Shown here one piece after another: positions 12,300 to 26,400 of a stretch of DNA of 64,000 bases. The first letter of the stretch is position 1, and the number at the start of each line of letters is the position of its first letter. Made by a program: the position numbers and the translations under genes. The DNA is taken from contig NC_060900.1 of the NCBI RefSeq assembly GCF_014805685.1, positions 7,505,950 to 7,569,949 on the forward strand, given 5' to 3'. The notes under the pieces were generated by a model. The model searched no databases, was not told where the DNA came from, and was given only the letters and a program-made list of their open reading frames with translations. The stretch comes from Silurus meridionalis. Taxonomy: Eukaryota > Chordata > Actinopteri > Siluriformes > Siluridae.

Positions 12300-12420
12300 G
12301 TCATTTGGCAGACACCCTTATCCAGAGTGACTTACAATTATTTCACTTTTTATACACTTAGAAGCAGTTAAGTGTTAAAGGCCTTGATGTTGAGTGTTAA
12401 AGGTGGTGCTGAGATTGTAT
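12300..12420 (-). mobile_element. V-SINE-like element, copy 2 (head truncated)
   Basis: Begins on the plus strand with CATTTGGCAGACACCCTTAT and CCAGAGTGACTTACA, the diagnostic SINE tail, and runs into a diverged body. It abuts copy 1 in the same orientation. Confidence 0.65.
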
Positions 12421-13199
12421 ACAGCGTACAGCATACACTGACAATGCATTGCCATTGTAGCAAAATCAATTCCACCCAAATGGAGGCTTAGCATTAGATT
12501 AAAAAATTGAAAAAAATATAGAAAATATAAATAGTTTGCAACAAGATAGTGTGCAGTAGCTTTCATGTGTTTTTTCTCGATTGATCTCACAAAGTGAATG
12601 CAATCATTGAAACATACAGTTATAATATATTCAGTTATACATATAGCAGTTGCATATAAATATTCTCTAATAACATGTTAAACCTCATCTTACAGGCGTT
12701 ATTGGAAGATATTTCCATCAGTGCGATGTTAATATTATATTCTAATTAATGTATCAGGCAGAATAAATTTTTTTTTACATTACCTACACCCAATGGAATG
12801 CAGTTTCAGTTTATATACAGTAGGTAGGTGGAGAGAGAGATATCATTTTGTTAAAGTGTCACATAAATCATTCTGCTGGTAAATGAATAAAAAGAAAGAA
12901 ATTGTTGTGCATTTTATTAGAACAGAGAGTACACAATGTTTTTTGAGAGGACTGCGAGCTATGACTTTTTCGAATGCAATTACATGTCACTGTGGTTCTA
13001 AAAACCTTTTGTAACTCCTGGGTGGTGCAGAACGCATAAATAACCCTGTGTTTAAATGTTCACACTTGCCAAGATATTCCAGCAAGGTCACAGAGTAATA
13101 TACGATGCAGTACTCAGGTGAGATATACTGTCAAAGCAAACAAAATCTAGAACCGTGTTGCAGGTTCTGAATAAAAAGCAACATGACTGTTATATGTGC

Positions 13200-13815
13200 T
13201 ACTATTAATAAGTATGCAAGAATATTATAGTGATGCTTGTGTTCAAGCAATAATAAAAATAAGAATAAGAATTATAGGAATTATTATTATATCCTAATAA
13301 TTAAAAATATAATAGAGATACTTGCATACAAGCACCACTAATAATGATAATAATAACAATAAGGTGCATAATAATAGTAATAATAATAGTTATGCATAAA
13401 TATATAAGTGATTCTTGCATACAAGCATCACTAATAATGATAAAAGAAAATAATAATAGTAATAAGTATGCAGAAATATATTAGTGATATTTGCATATAA
13501 GCACAAATAATAATGTTGATAATAACAATAATAAGCATAATATGAATAATAATTATAGGAATAATAATAAGTATGAAGAAATATATTAGTGATTATTGCA
13601 AACAAGCATCATTAATAATGATGATAATAATAACAATGATGAGCATAATAATATTAATAGTAATAATAATAAATATGCTAAAATATATTAGTGATACTTG
13701 CATTAAAGAAACAATAATAATGATAGTAATGATAATAATAATAATCATCGTTATGCAAGTTATGCTTGTATGTATCACTACTATTTCTTTTTTTAGATAT
13801 TAATCATGCTTGTAT
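13200..13815. repeat. satellite-like tandem array, unit about 95 bp, six copies
   Basis: The landmark CTTGCATACAAG recurs with variants near 13224, 13317, 13411, 13487, 13587 and 13691. ATAATAATA-rich spacers separate the units. In the best units the landmark is the centre of a 24-bp palindrome. Confidence 0.8.
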
Positions 13816-14764
13816 GCAATGTTAATAATATCACATAATAAAAATAATTGTTTTATTATATTATTGTACGCAATCTCCTGAAGAAAATGCGAGTGTTGCA
13901 AAGCACGTCGGTCAGACGAGCGTTCTGATATGTCACACGTCCATGTTGCGGTAATTTGCCAATTCTGCTTATTTTCGGAGTTGATGATGTCAATAAAACG
14001 CTATCAACACATTGTGCACATTGAGTTTCCTGGTACATCACAAGTACATTTGCTATAGTTTTGCATTTCTGCATATTTTTGCGGTTAACTGATAAACAAT
14101 GCTCTATAACAGAATTACACTTTCACAAACAGGTTCTGAAGCAGGTTTGCTTTAATAGATTGGTATACACATTCATATAAAAACCTCTTAGATGCATAAC
14201 AATATACAAAATCCAAATGGCATATACTGTATGTATTATTAGCAGTAAACTCATGCAGGATTTTATCCACGCAAGAGAAATACAAAAAATTTCAGTCTTT
14301 ATTGCTTGATTTTTATTACATTACAATACATGACATTAAATGCGTTATCTAAACACACAGCCCAGCAGTTAAACGCTAAGGTCCATGTGCAATGGCTGAG
14401 TACAGTCTCTACAAATTTCCTGCTGTGAAATACTTACAAATAATACTGTCAAAAAATATCAGTGCATACAAATGAAGATCAGTTCATACTGTATGCAAGA
14501 GGATTCTGTGCAAGTTAGGGATTGTGTACCACAAAGTGATGTTTCAGTGATGGGTCAATTGAAATCAATTGGAAAGACCATAGTTTCAGTTCTGAGTGGT
14601 CATGTGGTCATTTCACAAAAAAAGATGAGGTCATAGATTAAACCTGGTGCAAAACTGAATACAGCACAACAATATAACATTTTTACTTTTTATCTACACC
14701 ATTTATATACAATTTGGAGAAATGCATGATGGAGGCAAAATAAATTGTCCCTGAGGTTTAGAGC

Positions 14765-14770
14765 TTTATT
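14765..14770 (-). terminator. il17re poly(A) signal AATAAA
   Basis: TTTATT on the plus strand, 47 bases beyond the il17re stop codon, reads AATAAA in the gene's direction. It implies a very short 3' UTR. Confidence 0.6.
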
Positions 14771-14816
14771 GAAAAGTCACATTTTGGTAACAGGAAGGAG
14801 CTAAGGATTTAAGCTT

Positions 14817-15622
14817 TCAAAGTGAATCTTTCTGTCTTTGTTTCTTCTTTTCTAACCTTTTCGTTAACGTCTTTTCGCCGGCCAATTTTTGATGACGTTT
14901 CCTGTCTGCTGCCTGAGGAAGCAATGCGTCCAGTCTCCGAGCGAGCCTCTGCGACAACCAGAAAGACAGGCCTTTGGAGAAAAGGCGTGGCCAGCAGCAC
15001 CAACTACTCGCTTTTTGGACCCTGCTTCCCGGCCTGTGGACGTTCACGTCCAGTTCGTGGATCAGGTTTGAGAGATCTCTAGGAAGGCAATATCTCTGAA
15101 TGCCTCTGAGCTGCTTTGGAATACACCGTGTTCCCCTTAACCCTCGAAAACACACAAGACCAAAGCCTTGACCGTGCCTTTCGCTCTGGAGGCCCGCCCA
15201 CATACTTATGAGGCTGGCGTTAAACACTGGAGCGGTAATTGAGGAGTGGTTCTCTGCCCATTGTTGTCCCTCTTTATCTTGCCATTCTTCTAGCAGCACT
15301 CTATCCTTCTGGTCCTTATCGGCTTTTCCTCCACTTTCTCTCTCCCTCCATCTGAGGAATGTCTGTTGGGCTTTAGAGCTCCAGGCTATGAGCACCATGC
15401 CACCTACACTGTGTACATGCTGGCACTGGCCGAAGAGCCAGGGGACAGGGCCGAGTTGGGCCAGAGAGGTCTGACTGCTGCAGTGCGCCCACTGTGCCAG
15501 ACGCACGTCCATGCGCAGCTCCTCCTGCAGGCCGCTTGCTAGAGCGCACACGGCCGAAACGTGACTCGTTTCGTCAGAGGAGCAGACCAGCAAAACTGGC
15601 TTTCTCTCGGCAGCGCGCCATA
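14817..15622 (-). CDS. il17re: il17re last coding exon (SEFIR domain)
   Basis: 267 codons encoding the cytoplasmic region. The SEFIR domain opens with RKPVLLVCSSDE, continues with LGPVPWLF and MVLIAWSS, and closes with IQRYCLPRDLSNLIHELDV. Relative to human IL17RE there is an extra charged loop of about 30 residues after WSS and a basic C-terminal tail rich in Lys/Arg. Confidence 0.95.
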
Positions 15623-15931
15623 CTGACAGAGACAAAGGAAAATAGATTACTAATAATAAATGTTAATGTAACAATTATTAATAAAATAATAATAATAATT
15701 GCATTTTAAGCTCAGGCTCTACTCACTACTCAACCATTCTTTACGGATTAAACACTGACCTGACGTCTGCCGTTTGACCAAATTGTAAGTGAGGATGCCC
15801 AGTGCTGTTATAGCAGTCAGGAGCGTCAATGAAGCCGCAACAATAAGACCCCATCTTCTGTGAGTATCTGAGACACGGATACAGCAAGAATGGGCAATTA
15901 CGTATGTGTTGCCATATGTATAGCCAGTAAG

Positions 15932-15977
<46 letters not shown>

Positions 15978-16910
15978 AGCTTACAATCAGGACATATGAT
16001 CCTCCTTCCACGGAGAGCAGGCTCAGACCTCCACACCTACACAGAAAAAGAATAACTCATTATACCAGCCAACAAAGGATGCAAGTTAGACAAGAATTAT
16101 TCTAGCACAATGACCTTTTGTGTTCAAAAACTATTTTAAAAACGTGTAACTTCCCAACCCTAAAATCGTGCTTTCTAAAAATGTTTGGTCACATGACTGA
16201 ATAAATGTAGGCCATTAATAGAACGCAAGGTATTTCAGAAACTGCTTAACCACTGGGAGGTCAACTGTTTGCACAGAATGTTGTGTAAGAGATACAACAG
16301 CGAATGCAAATACAGATTTTTATGGTTATGAGTGCAACACAAGAAGCAACAAACAGAAACATGACAAAGTTACACATAGTAGACGTCAAGAAAAGCTTGA
16401 CATGTATATAGAAAAGGAACGGGTGTTCGGGCTGAGTGACATGTGACGAGGTCATGTGGTGTGCAGGTGCTGGTTTTTATAATGCAGTCCATGTGACGAT
16501 ATCAGAGTAACCAGACAGGAAATGGTTTGAGCTGATAGGAAATCTATGGTTACATAATTACCCACTTTTTATGACCATAGAGACCAGAACAGCATCACAG
16601 CATGCACAAGTGGCACACTTAGGCAGATGGGTTACAACACCAGAAGAGCACATTATGGTTCACTCCTGACAGATCAGTTGTTACAGGCAACCAAAAATTG
16701 ATGTCTTTGTGCATATATATGACCATATGGGAATTTATACATGTTTTTTTATGTGGAAATATAATGTTACATGAGTTTTAAGATTTATTTTTACATTTCT
16801 TATATGTTACAGTGAAACCAGAGGTAAATTTGCACTTTGTGGACAATGAAAGTAAGTAACTGACTTCTTGTTATACTTTATGTAGTGAGCCCATGCAGTA
16901 TTAAAAGCTG

Positions 16911-16981
<71 letters not shown>

Positions 16982-19900
16982 CTTTACAATTATTTTTCTC
17001 CCTGTGTTAAGCAAAGCTGGAGAGAGCAGATTTTTCCATTATCTAAATAAAAATGTCTTCTTCATTTCTGCTAAAATATCTGTAATCCAGTTTTAAGTAT
17101 TTTGATATATATAATCCATACATATTAATCCATAATACATATTACTAGACAAATGTCTAGACAAAAGATATGAAATATGAGTAAATGACCTTGTCATAAA
17201 ATGTGTTTCGTGCTTCATCCGTGGCCGTATTCATTGCACATGCGCATTGAACTTAAAAATTTGACACGTAAATGAAAACCTCTAAATATATCACACCTGC
17301 ACACACAGTCCAGAATTGAAAAAGGGAAGAGGCACAATCAGCTCTACATCTTCAGCACCTTCGTCCTGTAAGACACAAAATGACATACTGAGCTACTAAA
17401 AGGTGCGTTGTTTACACAATATTCTTTCAAACAAATAAGCTACAAATCGCAATTAGATACTACTACAGTGATATACTACTACAAATACACTATATAGAGA
17501 AAGGTTTGTGGACACCTGACCATAAGATTTGTACATGTTTTGTGAACATCCCTTTTCAACTTTAGTCCACATGTGGAGTCATTTGTGCTTCTACAGCTAC
17601 AAGGGTGTTCGTAAAATCAGGTACTGTTAGAGGGTGAGCAGGTCTGGGGTGCAGTCACTGTTCCAATTCATCCCAAAGGTGTTCAATAGGGTTGAGGTCA
17701 GAGCTTTATAACAGGCTACTTAAGATCTTCCACTCCAACCATGTAAAGCATATCTGCTTGGAGCTGGCTCTGTGCATAGTGGCATTGTCATGAACATGGA
17801 ACAGGTTTGAGTAACGTAGTTCAAGGGAAATTTAAAGGCTACAGCATCCAACGACATCCAGATACAATTGTGGGTCTACGAATGAACAGTTTGAGAAAAG
17901 TCAGGTGTCACAATACTTTTGTTTATATAGTGAATTTATACCATGGTCAGTCTGAACACTTGATTCTGTCTGGCTGAAGCCTTAAACTCTGGTCAGTCAC
18001 AGTTGCATACAAATTAAGACACCTATTGTAAACGTTTCATAATTATTTTAATGAGGTCAATAGATAATTTTGCATGACAAGTCAACTGGTTAATACTGGG
18101 ATTTCAATCAAGCACCGAGAAGCGATTGGCAAATTAGAGAGGATACTGACACCGTGCTTTAAGACGGGTGGCTATTCGGCCTTTCGCATTGTGCATTACT
18201 GTTTTTTTTAATATATATATATATATATATATCCCTTATTTATCATACGTTCTAACATTAGCATTGACATTTTTAAAGAACACAATTCAGACATATGTGG
18301 ACTGCAAACAAACAGTATGGGTTATTAACTTACCATGTGAACTGTGTGCACATTTTCTTTTGTGACACATGCTTCACCTTCTTTCACACACAGCTGGGCA
18401 GCAAAGGATGCTGGGATACTGGAGGACAGTTGTACATACAGACGCCAAGGTCCAGGAACGACTGCACATTCCCATTCAGATAAATCACCTGTGGAAAGAA
18501 GGAGAGAGAGAAGGAAAAAGAGAGAGAGAGAGAGAGAAAGAGAAAACTCTAGTACCATATAATTAATCAATATTACATAAGTCATGAGGTTTAAATGGAT
18601 CTTGTAGGCTTTACCCGAGTTAAAGGGGCAGAAGACATGTTGGCTTTCGTTCAGCAAAAACTAAAAACACAAATAAATAAAAAAATCACACTTATGTGAG
18701 GAGACACAGGTATTTATACATATGTCTGGCAACTTTTCAACACTTCATACCTTCAAACACATGTGGGCGTGCTTGTCTACATCAGACACGCTGAATTCCT
18801 AGAAAAAAAGTATGATGAGATACAGACAAATACAGACAAGTCTAGTTGTTAAGAGTTTCAGGTTGAATGTATTAGAAAGTCAAAATGGTCAATCTGAATA
18901 TTCGATTCTGATTGGCTGGAAGGTGTGCGTTCAAACGTCCGATAAATACACAGGTCGTCCCGGTCAGATGAAAATCAACTTTCTATATGAATGCCTTTTA
19001 AACAACTATTGTACTACAGTCTCTCTCCCTTCCTCTCTATAATTCAAAATAAATGTAGTGTTTTGGCATCACTTTATGCTCCAATGCACGCAAGTGACCA
19101 TGATACAGCAGGATAATCTACGGCTAGGTGTGTACGTTACACGTTTTTAAAGACATCCACTTCATATCGAGTGGTTCTTATTATGCCTTGATTATTTGAA
19201 CGGAATAAAACACATCAGGCACACTATCACAGAAAAATAATCCATTATTCTTGCCATTACTGACTATAAAGTTGGTTATTTTTCTATATACGCATGTTTT
19301 TAATTCCTCTTATAACATGGCAACAAGGAGTATAATTTCCAGTTTGCTACCCAATCATGCCATCATGCATTTTTCTAATAATTCTTATAATAATAATAAT
19401 ACATTTTATTTATGGGCACCTTACATACAATAAAACCACAAAACAATTTAAAATAATAAAACACTATACAACCAATTACAACTATGCACTAATACAGTGT
19501 CACTAATATACCGTAATTTCCGGACTATAAAGTGTACCCATATATAAGCCGCACCCACTGAATTTTACAAAGATTTTTATTTTGAAAACAATCTACGTCT
19601 ACACTGAAACTTATGAACTCTACACAGGCTGTAATGAAAGACAGTGCCTGTTACACGGTGTAACGGGTGAAATATGTTGCACTTCCTTTAAGAGCAGAGC
19701 GGTATTTTGGAAATAGGCTGCCGCCGCATTTTTCCGCTATTACTGCATGTGTGGAGACCGAGGAATATGTCCTTATTATTTTCTGATGCTCATTTCTTAG
19801 TTTCTTTGAATAACCCTTAATGCTGTTTCCAAGAAAAATAAAAAAGCATGAGTTTTGGAAACCTGTCTGTGCTTATATGATTTCTGTTGCAACTGGAGTT

Positions 19901-22346
19901 AGTGAGCTCTCCCTTCACCCAGACTCAACGTGTTACAACGGCTTGTATCTAAACAGTAGCCGACCAAGTAAGTCATTGTTCACTTCCTCCTTCCTTTCAC
20001 TATTTCTCTTGGGAGTTTATCTTTTCGCATCATCGTGCGTTTAAAAAAAAGTTTTTTCTCCCGATGCCGTGCAGCTCAGAACACAGGTGAGGTGCGTATT
20101 TTCGTTTCCGTTCGGAAATTTCATTGGTCTAACGTTATGGGGTTCAGTTTTTTGGCTTGAAGTTTGTGAAACCGGGAAAAACCTAGAAAAAATTCATAAA
20201 TAAGCCGCTTCGTTGTTTAAGCCGCGGGGTTCAAAACTTAGGAAAAAAGTAGCGGCTTATAGCTTATATAGTTAAATTAAGGTTTGAAAGTAGAGACGGA
20301 GTTTCTGTTGCGAATATATCGTGAGGAAGTAGATTCCACAAATCACTACATGATAATTAAAAGGAAAAAAGAACAACTTCAAAATGTATGACCTAAACTA
20401 CAAAGCCCTGACTCATTCAATAATTTATTGACATCTGTGTGTTAATCATTATACGGTATTAGCCTTATAAAGTATTATGTGGCTAGTTAATAATAAAGCA
20501 ATAACGATAGATTTTAAATGACTTTTATGCCTGTGCTACAGCTGGATCTGCATTCTGCTTGTGTTAAACAGACGTGTTCATGGGCGTAAATCCCAGGGTT
20601 GTCCCCCCCCAAAAAAAAATTATTTAAAAAAATCTCACTCTCTATTATATGTATTCTCTATTATACGAACAATATTTGTATGTATACCTAAAATAATTGT
20701 GTAAGTAGAAAAAAAAAATTTTTAAAAATGGAATTAGAAACAGTTGAGTTCCCCCCTCTCCTTCCTCACAGTGGTTTGACCCACTGCCTGCTTTCCTAGT
20801 TCATCTTACCTTCTCTACACACACGAGTCACGTGTGTGTCAGCGGCTCAATTAATGTTCAACTCCATTAACTAGGGTATTTTATTCACTTTAAATAAAGC
20901 GATTCTCTTTAATCTAGTTAATACAGACTCATTCATAAATTAGTTGCGGCAAAAATGCTGATTATCGATGTAATTTTCCATGAATCTGCTCTATTAGCGA
21001 TTGAAATATGACTTATCTAGTGAACGTTAGCTTGTTTACAATAGCTTGTAGCATAGTGCACTGACACTAACACACCAAAGCCGTTTCCCCATGCAGTGTT
21101 TTATTTGGGACGACTTGGTATAATGTTAACTTCACACTAACAGCCACAATTAGCATATTGTTTATCTGTGCATTTACTAAATGAGCACTGTGCTACATCC
21201 AAACTGACCCCACTGTATTTTTATAATCAATTTCTATTCTGTTCTTAAGTGTCTTATTTAATTTGTAAATAAAATGTTAAACCTTTTTTTTAATTCCTTG
21301 TTTTTATTGTTGTGATTATTTTTTTATGATAGTTTTACTTTATTTATGTAAAGCAGTTTGAATTATCATTGTAATTGATGCAGTCTCCATGCTACAATAA
21401 TAATGATAGAAACAAAGTTTTTCACTGTGGGGACACTGTGTCTGTATAAGTACAATTTGACTGTATTATTTGTGTCCCCCTTCAAAAATTGACTTACTAC
21501 TGTTAAATGAAATGTACGCTCATGGACGTGTTGTCTATGTTGAAGAAAATCTAAATCTTCAGGTTTGATCAGATTTGAGAATTTAACACTACTGTTAAGA
21601 AAAATGTCTTAAAAACAAACATCTACATAAAAATTGCTAAAAAAAAAAAAGTAACCTCTTACACAGCTTATGACACAGTCCTACATTAATGCAGCAGGTC
21701 TTCATAGCACTCACCTGGTCACTCATGTACAGAGTGGAGTTTTGCACTGAAGAACACTGCGAGTGGTTTACAGCATGTTGCCAGCAGAGAGAGACGTCAG
21801 GTTTGAACTGGATTAAGGGGCATGGATGCGTCCATTTAAGAACAGAGGTACCGTAGAGCTTCAGTGAGCTGCTGTACAACACTTCTCCACCTCCTGTGGT
21901 AATAATAATAAACACAAGCTTGAACGATACAGCACGACACTTATCAAAGCAATAATGTAAACCCTATATGATCATGAGAAGTTCTATTTTTACTGTGAAA
22001 ATCCTTCAAACAGCCATCAACATTCCAGTTACCTGGCAGGATTCTGTCTTTTAATGGGCAGTTTGTGTTTCTTCTGGCGTCGACGAAGTTGTAATATGTC
22101 TTAAAACAAAAATTGATTAGATTGTAGAAGACTGGTGCAGAGATCATGGCTGGGTTTGAACAGTTAGGCAGCTACCAAGATGTGCTGTAGACGTGTTTGT
22201 AAATCATTATCTTACCTGCACGCATACACAAGGAACCAATTCAGGAATGTTTAAAGTTACTGTGTGATTAAGATCAGTATTGATCTGAAACAGAAAATCA
22301 AACAGAAAATGTATATATATATAAAATCAAGTACACTTTATATATA

Positions 22347-22406
<60 letters not shown>

Positions 22407-23364
22407 AAGTTCTCACACCTTATAGGATTTGTTCTGAATTCCTTTACAAAATCCTTTGTTTTCATAGCATAACTTTAAATTCATGATTTGTCCTGGATCC
22501 ATGGTAACAATAAACTGTTTTGCAAAGACATCTACTGTTACTTGAAACACTGGCACTTCGTCTTCTGGTTGCAAGGATCTGGATCTGACTGGATGTTGAT
22601 TGTGGGTACAAATAGCAAAGATGACAAACGAGAGTCAGTGAATGAGGGTCCTTATTATGAACAACTGTGAGCAATACATGGTCTCCTGCCTACATACCTT
22701 TTCTTTGTTCTGCTTTTCACAGACATGATAAATGTGACAAAAAAAGATATAAGAAGAGAGAGCGGGAAAGACATGAGCTACCTTGTGGTGGGCGTTTTAC
22801 ATTGTAACTGCCTTCAATGAGTGTTTGGTTGAAGTCATACACGGTCACATGAATGGTATTTCCTGCAGGGGTCATTAAACAGTCATACCGCAACTCCCAC
22901 TAGAGGGCGAGAAGGTATCACAATGAATACGAGTCTCTATCTTTGTCAAAACATCATTAAGACATTCCATGAACCTTAGCGGAATATACTAACAAATATT
23001 ACAATATGTTGGAGCTGCTCAAAAGTACACATTTCAGTGTGTACTTTTGAGCAGCTCCAACATATTGTAATATTTGTTAGTATATTAGTTAGTTTATAGT
23101 TAGTATATAGCTACAGTGTATAAATGTGTTTTACATAATTTCAGTTCATTCAAATGCTATGATTAAATGGTTTTTCTAACAAATGTGAAAACTGTTATGA
23201 AATGATGAAAATGAAAGTGATCCTACCACAAGTTCACTTCGGGCATCCAGAGTTTTATTGATGGAACAGAGAGTTCTTATTTGAACTTTTCTACTATATT
23301 CATCAAACACCTCTTTCCACTACAGCAAGAAACATAAAACATAACGGAATATAGTCATTAGTTT

Positions 23365-23420
<56 letters not shown>

Positions 23421-26400
23421 ATGGAACTGAAATGACCACTGGGACCAAGACTTTAAGTATAGTAAAAAAAAAAAAAACATTATGGTGCGGTTGTTGTTAA
23501 ATTTGCTGGCTGCACCACGTCTCAAAAGTTGGGCCAGGACCATGTTTAACACTCTGTAGCATCCCCTCTTAACAGTCTGTATACATCTGGAAACTGAGGA
23601 AACCAGCTGCTGGGGTTTTGGAAGGGGAATAATGTGTATTTGTGTCTGATACAGGATTCTAGCTACTTAACAGTCCCGTGTCTTCTTTGTCATATTTTGC
23701 ATTTTCTGATGTGCCAAGTGTTGTTAAATGTTGACAGGTCAGGCAAGTCAGTTCAGCACCTTGACTCTTCTACAATGAAACAATGCTTGTGAATTAGATG
23801 CAGTAAGCATCTAATTCACAACATTTTTTGGAATCATGGTTGTTGCTTTCAAACCTACTAGATTTAAGACACCAGTCTGCAATCACACTGTCCTTGTTTA
23901 AACCATTTTCTTCTGATATCATAACGCTTTGCACTAGGCTGAAAAGTGACTGCAGGGAAAATCTTTACAGTTTTAAGTCCTGCTCCACCTACACAATATA
24001 CCGAGATTCAAAAAGAAACCGAAAATAAACAAATGATAGAAGCCTTAATGGAAAAGTGCAAGTAGTCTAATATAACGTATGTTTTTATTTCTCCACATAT
24101 CGATCTTTCCATGAAGCCATGCTAAAGACTTACCTGTACGGTATTGTTGCCATGACGACCCCTCCAGATCAATAGAGTGCGGTTTTGATTTGCTAAATCG
24201 CTGAACTCGATCCGTAGGGTTTTATTGGCTGCTGTAAAAAAAAGTGATGACAGGCAGAGTAAAAAGAGAGACGTGAGCAGATGAAGTACTGCCTGTGATA
24301 AACACAAGAAGCTTTACTGTCATCATTACCAGAAATTTTTTTTTATCCACGAGCAAACGCATACTCACACAGGGGATTTATTCGCAGACGCAGACGCACA
24401 CATGCATCGTAGCCTCTGACAAACGAGAGGTTTATCCGCGGCAAGGTCCGCTTATCGTCTGTGAAAACGTAAAAAAAAAACATGCCAAGAAATAGCATTC
24501 AACTGCTCGTTATCCTGTACAAGTGAGGAGAAATAAATTATGTTCCAATACAATCAGTCGACATGGCAATACTTACCGACACTGGACCATTTCTAAGGAA
24601 GAAAAAAATAAATAAATATATATATCAGAGAGAGCAACACATTTAATCTTTTTTTTTTTTTTTTATGAATTCATTTAATTGAATTATTTAATAATTGGAC
24701 TAAGTAAGAAAATCCAGTACTTGTTTTGACTTTTGTTAAATATTGAATATATACAAGAAAATGTTCATCTATATAGGTGATTATTTTTTTCAAACTTTTA
24801 AGATTTCCTCTCACAAGCATTGATTTCCTGCCATGCCCTTTTTTTTGCCATGTGCCTTTTTTCAGTTTTAGATCTGTCGCTTTTTTTTTTTTTTTTCTTA
24901 TTTTCTGGCTCATGTAATTTTGTTTCCTACTTTAAAACGTGCTGATTTTTGCTATGAATGCTGACTAAAAAAGAAAAATGACTACGTGCTGTTTTGTACA
25001 GCTTAACCCTCATAGCCAGGATGTTACTATATATTTTAATTTTATATTTTAATTTTTTAATGTATTTGTTTTGCCACAACAGTACTCCAGCCCACACTAG
25101 AGACGTCATGGTTCCATTAAAAAAGACCAGAATCTGAATGTTTGAACAAATGCAAAGCTTTCAACAAGTCTTACTCTTGTTAAAGGACCCTATGTAGCCG
25201 TGTTACTACATGCACCACCTTAAGCTACATTGCACTACAAGTATTTTGTGGTATTTCAGGGTTGTCTCAGAGCTGACACACATTTCTTTATATCAGATTT
25301 CCAACTAATACTGGGAATATGTTGTGTATCTATATATATTGTATATCTGCTTAATGCCAGCTATAGTTCATATGATTATTTGGTCTTCATGAGATTTTTT
25401 ATAATAAAGTGAAATAAACAGCAAAAAAACAAAAAGTTACACTAAAAAACCACAGTGCAGATGCTAAAACATACAAAGACTGATAACAACAAGCTTCAGG
25501 TTTTACTCTTTGTTCTTAATTCCTTTGTCCCCAAACTAACTAGTTTTGTTTACATTTTTTGTGACACAAATTTAACCAAATTCCGGTTATCCACGTTGCC
25601 ATTAAAAAATCTAATCGTCATGCAAATATTCATTTAGACACCAGAAATCTAAATATATTATTCAGTTATTCACCTCAAAACATATTTCTAATATAATAAT
25701 ATCTAATAATCATCTCAAATGTTTCAGACACTGTAGTTTAACTAATGTGAACTATAGTGAACCTTTTTAAAGTACATTTTTGTAGTAACATACATAGTAG
25801 TTTGTAATTAAAATAACATAATTCATATAAATCTGGACATGTCAAATATTAAGTAAGCTGTTTAAATTTCTTCAGATTAAAAAAAATCTGTTTTTGATTT
25901 AAGGAAAGTAGTGCGTCATGGTTTATAATTACCAACAATAATATTTATGATAGCAAACAAAGTTTTAAGAACCTCAACAATAAAGAATATGACACCAATA
26001 TTGATCTGAATATAAGCTAGATTTAATATCCGGTGGGAAAAACACAAGCGCCTTATCAGACTGATCAGGAAGCCAATCGACATCACGAGTTGCCTCCAAA
26101 GTCAGTTATAAAAAATAAAAAAATAAAATATGATTATATAATGACTTCCAACTAGGCGCTACACATTGAGCTTGCCTAAGGATTAGTAAGGGAATAATTG
26201 AAATAGGGAGCAAATCATGCACAATCCCCACATCTCCAGACTCCTCTATGTTCAGGGGTGGCGAGGTGAAAGCCAAGTGACCATGCCATACACTTTCTTT
26301 CATGGTGATCACCACCAACAATAAACAAATATTGAATTTAATGTGCTCAAAAAATGCAACAGATGCAATTAGCTGCCATCCTCTGTCTTGAAGAAAGACA

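Larger units (their letters stand above)
5045..14764. other. il17rc-il17re intergenic region
   Basis: 9.7 kb with no confident gene. It holds, in order, tetranucleotide repeats, a CpG-rich patch, a degenerate minisatellite interrupted by a LINE fragment, a duplicated ORF-like segment, a (TAGA)n array, two V-SINE-like copies and a 95-bp satellite. Other stretches are AT-rich and unremarkable. Confidence 0.7.

Noticed and set aside
13200..13815. CRISPR-like regular spacing
   Set aside because: Units are about 95 bp tandem copies with related, not unique, spacers, in a vertebrate genome.
13856..14074. 72-aa minus-strand ORF with several Cys and a CpG-richer composition
   Set aside because: Possibly a retroelement 3' end (CCTGAAGAAAATGCGAG motif), but no domain, ends or duplication could be shown.
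14822..15709. Plus-strand ORFs of 60-88 aa
   Set aside because: They lie antisense to the long il17re SEFIR exon and have no splice context or homology; codon shadows.
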